NCBI RefSeq assembly: GCF_002807665.1
Contig: NZ_PEAY01000001.1
Span: 744,001-808,000, forward strand
DNA length: 64,000 bases
Origin: Neoalteromonas facilis
Lineage (GTDB): Bacteria; Pseudomonadota; Gammaproteobacteria; Enterobacterales; Alteromonadaceae
Direction: 5' to 3'
Part shown: in pieces, positions 36,485-46,055 of the stretch
Numbering within the stretch: the stretch's first letter is position 1
Layout: each line of letters starts with the position of its first letter
Notes under the pieces: model-generated
Database searches by the model: none
What the model saw: only the letters and a program-made list of their open reading frames with translations
Told to the model about the DNA's origin: nothing
Program-made: the position numbers and the translations under genes

Positions 36485-39400
36485 ATGTTTAGCTTTTGGA
36501 CTGTTACAGTTGTCATTGTTGTTTACCTACTCACCTTGTTTGGCATCGCCTTTTGGTCAGACAGACGGAAAAGGGAACACCAACAACACCCCTATGTATA
36601 CAGCTTAGCATTGGGTGTTCACTGCACTTCATGGGCATTTTTTGGTACTACCACCCAAGCCAGCAATTATGGCTGGGCCTTTATCCCAACCTACCTAGGC
36701 ATGATTATTGTGTTTATTTTGGGTTTTGGCGTGGTAAAAAAATTGGCTAACTATTGCCAAGCGCAACAAATCAGCTCTCTCGCTGACTTCATTGGCTCGC
36801 GCTATCAGAGCCGCTTTAGCCTCGCAGCATTGGTAACCTTAATTTGCTTTCTAGGGGTAATTCCCTACATTGCGTTGCAACTAGATGCGATAACCTTAGC
36901 GCTGTCGCTGATATCCGATGAATCACCTGCAACAACCTCCGGTATCAGTTTATATGTGGCCGCCTTAATGGCGCTTTTTGCCATTCTATTTGGTACCCGT
37001 ACTCTTAGCTTAACCGAAAAACATCCGGGATTAATGACCACGATTGCGTTTGAATCTGTGCTCAAGTTGTTTGGTATCAGCGCAGTTGGGATTTATGTGG
37101 TGTTTATCTTGTTTGACGGACCGATGGATCTGATTGCGCAAGCGGCTGCAAATTCAGAAGCCAAACAAGTGATCTATGCCGATAATGCAATCGGCGTGTT
37201 TATGTGCCACGTATTGTTGGGAATTTGTGCAGCATTCTGCCTGCCGAGACAGTTTCACATTACGTTTGTCGAAAACAACGGTGATGACGAGCTACGCACC
37301 GCTCGCTGGATGTTTCCGCTTTACCTGACCTTAATGACATTGTTCGTACTGCCAATCGCCTTGGCTGGGCACGTCATGCTTGATGCAAACCAGTACACTA
37401 CTGATAGCTTCGCGTTGGCCATTCCCATATCTCAACAGCAAGGTGCCGTCTCACTTATAGCCTTTGTTGGCGGCATTAGTGCAGCAACCAGTATGGTTAT
37501 TGTGGCGACGCTCGCTTTGGGTATTATGATTTCCAATAACTTGGTTACACCATTGTGGCTGAGATTTAAATTTGCTAGCAATTCGCAACAACCGCTGGCA
37601 ACCGGGCAAATACTGATTATTCGTCGCTTTACCGTATTGATCGTATTGTCTGTTGCCTATGGCTACCATGTGTACATCAGCCAATCTGCGCCACTCGTTC
37701 AAAGTGGCACTATCGCAATGGCTCTGCTGTCTCAATTGACACCCGCAATATTGCTACCGTTTTTCTGGCGTAAAAGTAATGCGCTCTCCGCATGGATGGG
37801 AATTGCCGCAGGCAGCGTTTGTTGGTTTATCACCATGTTGTGGCCAAGTATCACATCAACCTATTATTTCGGCACGCCCCCTACGGATGCCGATCTGGGC
37901 AATAATTTTGTACTCAGCTTGCTCATTAATTTGATGGTGTACGGCATTTTTGCATTAAGACCTTCCGCAGGTATCAGCAATAAAACAAGCACGGCTGATA
38001 CAATTCCATCATTGGCCATTCATATTGCAGATCTTGAGAAACTGTTAAAGCGCATTTTGCCACAACAAGACTATTCCGTATTTGCGCAACAAATTAGGAA
38101 TCACAGTGCGCAAGCCATTGCCAGCGCGCCACTACTGGCGCAAAGTGAGCGGCAATTAGCGTCTCAAGTCGGCATAGCGGGCGCTCGAATATTATTATCA
38201 ACAGTCGCAACCAAACAAAATCACAGCATTACAGAGCTTGTTGAGATTGCAGAACAAGCGTCTCAAACCCTGCAATTTAATCATGAGGTTTTGCAATCTT
38301 CAGTACAACACATCCAGCAAGGCATTAGCGTATTAGATCGCGACCTCACTATGCTTGCGTGGAATGAACGCTATCTCGAACTATTTAATTACCCTCAGGG
38401 CTTTATAACCGTTGGCAAACCGATTGAAGAATTGCTGCGCACAAACGCAGAACGTGGCATGTTTGGTGATATCACTGATATAGAGGGAGAAATTGCTAAA
38501 CGTATTAGTTTTATGCGAAATGGCAGCCGCTATAAGTACATTCGTAAACAGTCTGATGAACGGACTATCGAAATCAATGGTAGCCCATTGCCCGGTGGTG
38601 GATATGTAACAACGTATGCAGATATCAGTGATTACATCCGCATCCAAGATGAACTCACTCAGGCAAAAACCAATCTTGAAAATCGCGTTCTACAACGAAC
38701 AGAGCAACTGCATAAAGCCAAACAAGCTGCTGATCAGGCCAATGTCAGTAAAACTAAATTTTTAGCAGCTGCGGGCCATGACTTGATGCAACCGTTCAAC
38801 GCAGCAGTATTGTATGCCTCAATGCTCACGCAGCGAGTCAGTCAGGCAAACAATGATGATAGCCTAAGAGAAATCAGCGAAGGTATTCAACAGTCACTGA
38901 ACAGCGCTGAGTCGTTACTGAATACTCTATTGGATATGACAAAGCTGGAATCAGGTGTACTTCAAACCAATATATCGACCTTTAATATTGACGATTTGTT
39001 TTCATCGCTGTGCCGCGAATTCTCAGTGATTGCTCGACAAAAAGGCGTAGAAATCCGCTATGTAAAGTCCAGTTTAACCGTGAAGTCAGATAAGAAACTG
39101 TTGCGCCGTATATTGCAGAATTTGATTTCCAACGCTATTCGGTACTCAAGGCCACACGAGCGCCCTCGCGTTGTCGTTGGCATCAAGCGAAGAGCCAGTG
39201 CTCTGGCTGAAATTATCATTGCTGACAATGGCGTCGGTATCGATAAAAAACACCAGCAAACTATATTCGCCGAATTTCATCAATTGAATCCGGCTGAACA
39301 TCATCACGGATTAGGTTTAGGCTTGACCATTGTTGAACGCATGGCCAGTTTGCTGTCACATAGCATAGGCCTGTCTTCCAATGTAAATGTTGGCAGCGTG

Positions 39401-39862
39401 TTTAGTGTCACATTGCCTCGCGGCAAAAGCGATCAGGCGCAACTTATCAACAAAGAACAGACTAACGTTACGGAAACAAAAGATGATCGTTTCTTAACGA
39501 ATACGACAGTATTAGTGGTTGAAAACGATGAGCAAATTCAAAAGGCCGTTACACATGTTCTACAAGATTGGGGCGCAACGGTTATCAACACGGATTCGTG
39601 GCACCAAATTCAACAATTATGCCCTTCCCCACCCGACCTGCTGATCGTCGATTATCACCTTGATGCTGGCGAAACGGGTATCGATGCTATACGCAAAGCC
39701 AGTGCGCTGTGGCAACAACAAGTCCCCGGTGTGCTAACCACTGCAAATCGCGATGATAGTGTTAAAGATCAAGCGTTTAGCATTGGTTTATCCCACCTTC
39801 CCAAACCCGTAAAACCTTTAGCATTAAAACGATTGCTAAAACGATTACGGAACATGACATAG
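36485..39862 (+). CDS. crbS: SSSF-STAC-PAS hybrid histidine kinase, CrbS-like
   Basis: 1125 residues. The first ~500 are a sodium/solute symporter-like membrane domain; then a STAC region (SERQLASQVGIAGARILL), a PAS-7 domain (residues about 610-720, GISVLDRDLTMLAWNERYLELF), a HisKA with His in AAAGHDLMQPFNAA, an HATPase (NLISNAIRYSR, DNGVGID, GLGLGLTI) and a C-terminal receiver with Asp in LLIVDYHLDAG and Lys in HLPKPVKP. This layout is that of CrbS/CbrA-type kinases; with the LuxR-type regulator at 40272 it fits the CrbS/CrbR acetate-switch pair that controls acetyl-CoA synthetase in vibrios. Next to a PHB locus, this would couple C2/C4 acid use. Specific signal unknown. Confidence 0.85.
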   Translation: MFSFWTVTVVIVVYLLTLFGIAFWSDRRKREHQQHPYVYSLALGVHCTSWAFFGTTTQASNYGWAFIPTYLGMIIVFILGFGVVKKLANYCQAQQISSLADFIGSRYQSRFSLAALVTLICFLGVIPYIALQLDAITLALSLISDESPATTSGISLYVAALMALFAILFGTRTLSLTEKHPGLMTTIAFESVLKLFGISAVGIYVVFILFDGPMDLIAQAAANSEAKQVIYADNAIGVFMCHVLLGICAAFCLPRQFHITFVENNGDDELRTARWMFPLYLTLMTLFVLPIALAGHVMLDANQYTTDSFALAIPISQQQGAVSLIAFVGGISAATSMVIVATLALGIMISNNLVTPLWLRFKFASNSQQPLATGQILIIRRFTVLIVLSVAYGYHVYISQSAPLVQSGTIAMALLSQLTPAILLPFFWRKSNALSAWMGIAAGSVCWFITMLWPSITSTYYFGTPPTDADLGNNFVLSLLINLMVYGIFALRPSAGISNKTSTADTIPSLAIHIADLEKLLKRILPQQDYSVFAQQIRNHSAQAIASAPLLAQSERQLASQVGIAGARILLSTVATKQNHSITELVEIAEQASQTLQFNHEVLQSSVQHIQQGISVLDRDLTMLAWNERYLELFNYPQGFITVGKPIEELLRTNAERGMFGDITDIEGEIAKRISFMRNGSRYKYIRKQSDERTIEINGSPLPGGGYVTTYADISDYIRIQDELTQAKTNLENRVLQRTEQLHKAKQAADQANVSKTKFLAAAGHDLMQPFNAAVLYASMLTQRVSQANNDDSLREISEGIQQSLNSAESLLNTLLDMTKLESGVLQTNISTFNIDDLFSSLCREFSVIARQKGVEIRYVKSSLTVKSDKKLLRRILQNLISNAIRYSRPHERPRVVVGIKRRASALAEIIIADNGVGIDKKHQQTIFAEFHQLNPAEHHHGLGLGLTIVERMASLLSHSIGLSSNVNVGSVFSVTLPRGKSDQAQLINKEQTNVTETKDDRFLTNTTVLVVENDEQIQKAVTHVLQDWGATVINTDSWHQIQQLCPSPPDLLIVDYHLDAGETGIDAIRKASALWQQQVPGVLTTANRDDSVKDQAFSIGLSHLPKPVKPLALKRLLKRLRNMT

Positions 39863-39928
39863 ATCAATATTGCTGTTTGCTGTTGTGGGCATACTGAGGC
39901 CATAGGTTAACAAAACAAGGCAATCAGA

Positions 39929-40180
39929 ATGTCATTAGAAAAGCACAATTTACTGAAAGAATTTCCGGATCATCACCACACAATCCGTCATTTAAAAATG
40001 AACGATACGCATTTTGCTAAATTGTTCGATGAGTACCATGACATTGATCATGAAGTATTCCAAATTGAAGCGGGTGATAAGGCGACATCTGATGAATATC
40101 TGGAGCAACAGAAACTTAAGCGTGTTGAATTAAAAGACGTGTTATTCAAGCTGGTAAAACAGGAAGAAGCAGCGCAATAG
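39929..40180 (+). CDS. YdcH-family (DUF465) small helical protein
   Basis: 83 residues, charged and helical (HLKMNDTHFAKLFDEYHDIDHEVFQIE ... EYLEQQKLKRVELKDVL in relatives' pattern), matching the short YdcH/DUF465 family. Cytoplasmic; function unknown in the family. It starts 66 bases after the kinase gene on the same strand and is convergent with the response regulator. The stop is followed by a strong bidirectional terminator. Confidence 0.85.
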   Translation: MSLEKHNLLKEFPDHHHTIRHLKMNDTHFAKLFDEYHDIDHEVFQIEAGDKATSDEYLEQQKLKRVELKDVLFKLVKQEEAAQ

Positions 40181-40245
40181 AGCAGAATTTGAGACAGTTC
40201 CAACCCTGGAGAAGTACCTAACTTCTCATTCATCCAAACGGATAG

Positions 40246-40273
40246 CCGGTAATGAACATTACCGGTTTTTTTT
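40246..40273. terminator. Bidirectional terminator between YdcH-like and CrbR-like genes
   Basis: Perfect 8-bp stem CCGGTAAT/ATTACCGG with GAAC loop and a run of eight T. The T run overlaps the stop codon of the convergent regulator gene. Confidence 0.85.
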
Positions 40274-40925
40274 ATTCTTCAGATTGCATGGCTTGCTTAA
40301 AAAGCACCCCAGCTTGAGTACGGTTTATCACCCCGAGTTTTTTCAGCACGGCTGACGCATGTTGTTTAACAGTCGATTCTGAAATCGATAACTCGTAGGC
40401 AATCTGTTTATTTAAAAGTCCATTAGCCATTAGGTTTAACACCTTAAATTGGTGCGGAGTGAGTTGCCCTAATTTAGCCGCAAAGTCGTCCGCTTCATTT
40501 GCACTGTCACCATCTTCCAAATCAATATCAGCCGGTATCCACGTATCACCATTTAATATGGATTTAACCGCTTCGGTAATTTCAGGTAACGGCGTTGATT
40601 TTGGAATATAACCACTGCTACCAAGGGTTACAGCACGCCGAATTAACGCAACATCATCTTGAGCGGAAACCACAACCACTAGCGTGTTGGGAAAATCTAA
40701 TCGAAGTTGACTTAATCCCGTTAACCCCTGGTTTCCAGGCATTGAAAGATCTAAGAAAACAAGCTCAATATCGGCATTGCTTTCCAATTGTGCTCGCGCC
40801 TGATGAAAGTCCTCAGCTTCGATTATGTCGCCGTTGATAATATCTTGCAGAGCATGACGCATTGCCGCCCTAAATAAAGGGTGGTCGTCGGCTATCAGTA
40901 CATGGGTAGTGTCGAGTATTTGCAT
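40272..40925 (-). CDS. crbR: NarL/LuxR-type response regulator, CrbR-like
   Basis: 217 residues. Receiver with Asp pair in VLIADDHPLF, phosphoacceptor Asp in LVFLDLSMPGNQG, and Lys in YIPKSTPL; then a LuxR helix-turn-helix (LTPHQFKVLNLMANGLLNKQIA, SESTVKQHASAVLKKL). Probable partner of the CrbS-like kinase encoded on the other strand; in vibrios this pair activates acetyl-CoA synthetase. The gene is convergent with the YdcH-like gene. The promoter faces the TonB-receptor gene's 3' end. Confidence 0.85.
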   Translation of the reverse strand: MQILDTTHVLIADDHPLFRAAMRHALQDIINGDIIEAEDFHQARAQLESNADIELVFLDLSMPGNQGLTGLSQLRLDFPNTLVVVVSAQDDVALIRRAVTLGSSGYIPKSTPLPEITEAVKSILNGDTWIPADIDLEDGDSANEADDFAAKLGQLTPHQFKVLNLMANGLLNKQIAYELSISESTVKQHASAVLKKLGVINRTQAGVLFKQAMQSEE

Positions 40926-40986
40926 AGCTTGAGTTTATCACAAAAAAGGCGGCCGAAGCCGCCAGAACACACACGAACGTATTTAC

Positions 40987-43302
40987 TTAGTAGAATCTAT
41001 ATCCTACGGTTAAGTGAAAGGTTCTAGGATCCCCATAGTAACCAATTAACGTGGTGTCACCGCCTAAACCTGGGCCAAGCGTACCGTCGTCATTGCGGGT
41101 TACAAAGTCATACCCACCAACAACATATTCTTCATCCGTTAAGTTCTTACCGTGTATGCTGGCATACCAGTCACCGTCTACACTCTCCCAGCTCACGCTG
41201 AGGTTAAGCATGCCGTATGCATCTTGTTGGATAAGATCGCTTGTTTCAAAAATTAAATAATCGTCACGATGGTTGTAGTTTGCACTGAACACGAAGTCAC
41301 CCACATCACTTTCCATGACATAACCTGCCGAGAAGTTATAGGTCAACTCAGGCGTGTTTGACAGACCAATTAGTGGTGGAACCGCGTTGTTCTTTTTAAT
41401 CTCAAAATCGATATAGCCGATATTTAAGCCTAATTGAAGATTATCTGTAGCCACATAAGTGAACTCCGCTTCAATACCCTTCGCCGCTGTTTCCGCTGCA
41501 TTTCTTAGACGTTGAAGAAGTGCTGTTGGATCATTGCTGTTGCCTTCAATACCAATATATTGACGATCTTTGTGGTCGTAACTAAATAAAGTCACGTTTG
41601 CACGTAGATTGTCGTTCCAATCGCTCTTCATACCCACTTCAAAAGAATCAACGATTTCTGGGTTTACGCCAGGTTCATTGATTGTCGCTCTTGGGTTGAA
41701 CGTACCAGACTTAAAGCCCTGCGAGTAGCTCGCATAGAACATCACATCTTTGTTCATTTGATATTCAAGGCCAACACGAGGCGTGAAACGAGACCAGCTT
41801 TCTACCGCAGGCGCATCAAGAACACCGTCGCCATCGGTATCGGTTCCTAGCACTTGAGGAACCAAGTCAGCGCCTGGGCGTTGATAACCCGGGATCCAAC
41901 CAGAATATGGGTAAACATTGTCAAAGATCAGGCCATTATTCACTGTTGCTGACTTTTCTTCATCGGTATAACGAGCACCGATAGACATCGATAGATTTTC
42001 AGTCAAATCAAAGTTAGCTTGAGAGTATATCGCCCAACTTTCGCTGTTATTACAGCCTGTCACTTCACGGGTTAACCCTGGCGTTCCAAATGCGGCACGG
42101 CCTAAGAAACCTAGGATAGCATCAAAGTTACCGCACGATTCGCCATCATATAAGTACAAACCACCGACAACTGAAAATGAATCGGCAGTATAGTTCGCCT
42201 GTAATTCATGTGTAGTGTTTTCATCATCATACTCAGCGGGAACATCAAAAATGTCCAACGCCGTATTGTCGAAATCAATATTGGTAGGTGAATAGCTCTC
42301 ACGTGATGAACCAATATATTTTAACTCTAAGTTTTCTGAGAAATCGTGACGAACTAACCAGTTAATGCCTTCCAAGGTCACTTCATTCCATGTTGGCATA
42401 CTGGTATAGGAATCATACACGCTATCAGGTACAGGCGCGTTAGTCAGCAAGCTTGGCATCAAACGATAACCGCCCTTAGCATTTGACGTGTCGTTTGTCT
42501 TATCCCAACCAATTCTGATAAACCAATCGTCTGCAGGGTGTAGCTCAACAGATAAGCGAGCTGCCCATAGGTCTTTATTGTAATTTTCTAAGTCTTGATT
42601 TGGGATCGCTGACTGAAGGTAAGTACCAAATCCATCACGGGTTAGGTCAGCATAACCAAATCCGATATAAAACGTATCATCAACCACTGGCACTTGACCG
42701 GTAATTTTTACGTCACGCTGTGAGTAGCTTCCGACGGTACCTTGAACATTAAAGTTCATGTCACCTGTCATTTCTTTAGTGACATACTTAACCGCACCAC
42801 CAATGGTGTTTTTACCGTAAAGTGTTCCCTGCGGACCACGTAGCACCTCAATTCGTTGAACATCCATAAGATCCAACACGGCACCTTGAGGTCTAGCCAA
42901 GTACACGTCATCGATATAGATACCAACACCTGGCTCATAGCCCCATAGTGGATCCTGCTGGCCCAAACCACGGATAAACGCTGTTAACGTTGAGTTTGTA
43001 CCACGGCTAGTTTGTAACGTGGTGTTAGGCGAGAATTGTTGTAATTCTGTTAAAACTGAGATGCCCTTCTGTTCAAGTTCCATCGCGCCAATTGACGTGA
43101 TGGCAACAGGTACTTCTTGGATAGATTCAACAGTTTTACGCGCTGTAACTTCAATACGCTCTAATTTCTTCGGAGCGTCTGCATCAGCACTGGCGTCAGC
43201 GTCTTGTGCCATCACCATGGGTGAAGCAGCAGCTAGCGCAGCACTAATGGCTATAGCACAAGCTCGTTTGGCAAATGGGTGAGTGTACGATTGTGATTGC
43301 AT
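40987..43302 (-). CDS. TonB-dependent outer-membrane receptor (PHB locus)
   Basis: 771 residues. Signal peptide (ACAIAISAALAAASPMVMAQ), a TonB-box-like ERIEVTARK, a plug (PVAITSIGAMELEQKGI ... VYIDDVYLARPQG-type block, DVQRIEVLRGPQGTLYGKNTIGG) and a beta-barrel ending in HLTVGYRFY. It belongs to the large receptor group with the LRGPQGTLYGKN signature. It is divergent from the permease/PHB depolymerase operon, so I infer uptake of hydroxybutyrate oligomers, though siderophore or other substrates cannot be excluded. Confidence 0.88.
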   Translation of the reverse strand: MQSQSYTHPFAKRACAIAISAALAAASPMVMAQDADASADADAPKKLERIEVTARKTVESIQEVPVAITSIGAMELEQKGISVLTELQQFSPNTTLQTSRGTNSTLTAFIRGLGQQDPLWGYEPGVGIYIDDVYLARPQGAVLDLMDVQRIEVLRGPQGTLYGKNTIGGAVKYVTKEMTGDMNFNVQGTVGSYSQRDVKITGQVPVVDDTFYIGFGYADLTRDGFGTYLQSAIPNQDLENYNKDLWAARLSVELHPADDWFIRIGWDKTNDTSNAKGGYRLMPSLLTNAPVPDSVYDSYTSMPTWNEVTLEGINWLVRHDFSENLELKYIGSSRESYSPTNIDFDNTALDIFDVPAEYDDENTTHELQANYTADSFSVVGGLYLYDGESCGNFDAILGFLGRAAFGTPGLTREVTGCNNSESWAIYSQANFDLTENLSMSIGARYTDEEKSATVNNGLIFDNVYPYSGWIPGYQRPGADLVPQVLGTDTDGDGVLDAPAVESWSRFTPRVGLEYQMNKDVMFYASYSQGFKSGTFNPRATINEPGVNPEIVDSFEVGMKSDWNDNLRANVTLFSYDHKDRQYIGIEGNSNDPTALLQRLRNAAETAAKGIEAEFTYVATDNLQLGLNIGYIDFEIKKNNAVPPLIGLSNTPELTYNFSAGYVMESDVGDFVFSANYNHRDDYLIFETSDLIQQDAYGMLNLSVSWESVDGDWYASIHGKNLTDEEYVVGGYDFVTRNDDGTLGPGLGGDTTLIGYYGDPRTFHLTVGYRFY

Positions 43303-43493
43303 TGGGTTGTCCCTTTTCGTCTCTGTAATTGTTTTAGTTAAATTGCAGGGCTACGGTCTGGTGTTAAATCTATGTGAATTTTTCGTTAAGGTATGTAGTA
43401 CGATGGTACTATGGGCACAAATCGCGATTCCCGCCACAATAAACCTCGTTTTCAAGAGGCTGCGGTCACAGTACTCAATTAGGAAAACTCATT

Positions 43494-44789
43494 ATGCTTA
43501 GTTTGATCGGATTAGTCGGTGGTCTTGGACTTCTGATTTTTCTTACTATTCGTGGAATGAATTTATTCATCGCGGCTCCACTGTGCGCACTTATTGTTGG
43601 GCTCACAAGCGGCTTGCCCGTATTTATCGGTGAAGGAAACTTTGTATCAACATACATGCAAGGTTTTACCGGCTTTATTGCCTCGTGGTTTTTCATGTTT
43701 TTGCTTGGCGCATTGTTCGGTAAATTTATGGAAGACACCGGCGCTGCTGATGCTGTCGCCAAATGGATTGTGGATAAACTTGGCTTCCATCAAGCCGTTT
43801 TGGCCGTAGTATTGGCATGCGCAATCTTGACTTATGGTGGTGTTAGCGTCTTTATTGTGGCGTTTTCTGTCTACCCTATGGCGCTTAGTTTATTCAAAGA
43901 CGCTAACTTGCCACGCCGCTTTATACCAGCAACGATGGCGTTTGGTTCTGTAACCTTTACCATGACGTCTGCAGGCTCCCCAGAAATTCAAAACTGGATC
44001 CCAATTAAATATTTAGGCACTTCTCCATTTGCTGCGTGGGAAGTAAGTTTCGTAGTTGCAGTATTCATGGCCCTGTTTGGCTATTGGTGGCTAAAGCGCA
44101 TGATTGGCAAAGCCGTTGCCAATGGCGAAAAGTTCGAAGCGCGTAAATCCGATCCTGAAATTCCAGTACGCGATTACCCTCATCCAATGACGGGTATCAT
44201 CCCACTGATCGTGGTGTTGGTTCTATCCTTCACCTTGCACGAAGCGCTTGCTCAATTGGCGCTAATAGTAGCGCTTGGTGGTGGTGTACTGACGTTAATG
44301 GCAATCAACTTCTCGCATTTTCACAACCTGTCGGAAGCCGTGCATTTAGGCACTACAGGCGCATTGCTAGCTATTGGTAACACCGCTGCGGTTGTTGGAT
44401 TTGGCGCCATTGCAAAATCGACCGACGCATTCCAAGCAACGGTTGACGTGATGACACAAATTCCAGGAAATGAATTGATTGGCGCAGCTATAGCGGTTTC
44501 AGTTATCGCCGGTCTAACCGGTTCGGCATCGGGTGGGCAAGCTATAGCGCTACCACTTGTGGGTCCCCACTACCTCGATCAAGGAGTGGATCCAGAAGAG
44601 TTACATCGTATTGTATCGATTTCTTCTGGTGCGCTCGATTCATTGCCCCACAACGGCTACGTCGTAACCACTATTAGAGCGATTTGTGGCGAGACTCACC
44701 AAGCCGCTTATTGGCCATTGGCTGCGTTGACTGTTGTTGTGCCTTTGGTCGGCCTGATTATGGCTATAGGCCTGTTTACGATTTTCTAA
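43494..44789 (+). CDS. GntP-family permease, probable 3-hydroxybutyrate uptake
   Basis: 431 residues with about twelve membrane segments. The YGGVSVFIVAFSVYPMALSLF, TSAGSPEIQNWIP and GLTGSASGGQAIALP stretches are typical of the GntP family (gluconate, citrate, hydroxybutyrate carriers). First gene of a tight four-gene unit with a secreted hydrolase, PHB depolymerase and 3-hydroxybutyrate dehydrogenase, so 3-hydroxybutyrate is the likely cargo (inference from context). AGGAAA lies nine bases before the ATG. The gap to the next gene is 13 bases. Confidence 0.88.
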   Translation: MLSLIGLVGGLGLLIFLTIRGMNLFIAAPLCALIVGLTSGLPVFIGEGNFVSTYMQGFTGFIASWFFMFLLGALFGKFMEDTGAADAVAKWIVDKLGFHQAVLAVVLACAILTYGGVSVFIVAFSVYPMALSLFKDANLPRRFIPATMAFGSVTFTMTSAGSPEIQNWIPIKYLGTSPFAAWEVSFVVAVFMALFGYWWLKRMIGKAVANGEKFEARKSDPEIPVRDYPHPMTGIIPLIVVLVLSFTLHEALAQLALIVALGGGVLTLMAINFSHFHNLSEAVHLGTTGALLAIGNTAAVVGFGAIAKSTDAFQATVDVMTQIPGNELIGAAIAVSVIAGLTGSASGGQAIALPLVGPHYLDQGVDPEELHRIVSISSGALDSLPHNGYVVTTIRAICGETHQAAYWPLAALTVVVPLVGLIMAIGLFTIF

Positions 44790-44802
44790 GGATAATTACA
44801 GG

Positions 44803-46053
44803 ATGAAATTCATACCGTTTTCTTCTCGTCAGATCCACGCGGCGGCAATCACGATAAGCCTTTTGCTGGCTTCAGTAGTTCCCGCATTTGCTGAGGGATT
44901 ACTCACTAGCAAACAGTCTTTTACCACCGAGAATTTCACCTTCTTCAATGGTAAAACCATCCCTGAGGTAACCGTTGGTTGGGAAAGTTACGGCACTTTA
45001 AATGACGCAAAAGATAACGTAATCCTGATAACGCATTACTTCACAGGTAATTCCCACGCGGCAGGCAAATACCACAATGATGATCCTGTCGCAGGATATT
45101 GGGATGCGATTATTGGACCGGGAAAAGCAATTGATACCAACAAATATTTTGTTATCAGCGTGGACTCGTTGGCAAACCTTTCCATAAACGATCCCAATGT
45201 CATTACCACAGGTCCTGCGTCGATTAATCCACAAACCGGCAAGCCCTATGGACTGGATTTTCCCGTTTTCACTATGCGTGATCTGGTGAATGTACAAAAA
45301 GCCGTATTGGAAAGTTTAGGCATTAGTAAACTGTATGCCGTTGCTGGCCCCTCAATGGGTTCTATGCAGGCGATTGAATGGGCTGCGGCCTATCCAGAAT
45401 GGGTGCCTCGTTTAATTTCAGTTATCGGGGCAGCGTCTGCTGACGCATGGACTACAGCGGCTTTAGAGCAATGGGCCATCCCCATTAAATTGGATAAACA
45501 TTGGAACAATGGCGATTACTATCAGGGCACTGCGCCTACAGATGGATTAACCGCATCTTTAATGTTTATTACACAAATAGCGCTCACGCCTGAGTTTTTT
45601 AATCAACAAGGCATGCAAATAGGCCAACAGCCATTAGAGCATTCTCCGTTACATAACATTCAAGCAGATCATTCGATTACAACATGGTTAAAAGAACGCG
45701 CAGCACAGCGAGCGCGTCTTATGGATGCCAACCATTTGTTGTATTTAGTTCGCGCCTGCCAGTTGTTTATGGCCGGTCAACAAAATGATTTACGCCAAGG
45801 ACTTGCGCGCATTAAGGCGAAAACATTATTTATCCCTGCTCAGCAAGATCTACTATTAATGCCCTATTTAGCGCAGCTTGCACATCAAAATTTAGTGCAA
45901 TTAGACAAACACAGTCAGTATGCAGAACTCGAAGGCTCATTGGGTCATCTTGAGGGGGTTTTAGGCATTGCACAACACGCCGATACGATTAAGCGCTTCC
46001 TAGATGACCACGAAGCTCAAGCAACCAATAGCCCAGATACGTTAAAGGAATAA
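44803..46053 (+). CDS. Secreted alpha/beta hydrolase, homoserine acetyltransferase-like
   Basis: 416 residues with an export signal (AITISLLLASVVPAFAEG). The fold matches the MetX/MET2-type alpha/beta hydrolases: VTVGWESYGTLN, nucleophile Ser in AGPSMGSMQA, Asp in IPAQQDLLLMP and His in GSLGHLEGVLG. MetX enzymes are cytoplasmic; the signal peptide and the PHB operon context argue instead for an exported esterase, perhaps a hydroxybutyrate-oligomer hydrolase. The stop is two bases before the depolymerase start, so both are co-translated. Confidence 0.82.
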   Translation: MKFIPFSSRQIHAAAITISLLLASVVPAFAEGLLTSKQSFTTENFTFFNGKTIPEVTVGWESYGTLNDAKDNVILITHYFTGNSHAAGKYHNDDPVAGYWDAIIGPGKAIDTNKYFVISVDSLANLSINDPNVITTGPASINPQTGKPYGLDFPVFTMRDLVNVQKAVLESLGISKLYAVAGPSMGSMQAIEWAAAYPEWVPRLISVIGAASADAWTTAALEQWAIPIKLDKHWNNGDYYQGTAPTDGLTASLMFITQIALTPEFFNQQGMQIGQQPLEHSPLHNIQADHSITTWLKERAAQRARLMDANHLLYLVRACQLFMAGQQNDLRQGLARIKAKTLFIPAQQDLLLMPYLAQLAHQNLVQLDKHSQYAELEGSLGHLEGVLGIAQHADTIKRFLDDHEAQATNSPDTLKE

Positions 46054-46055
46054 TC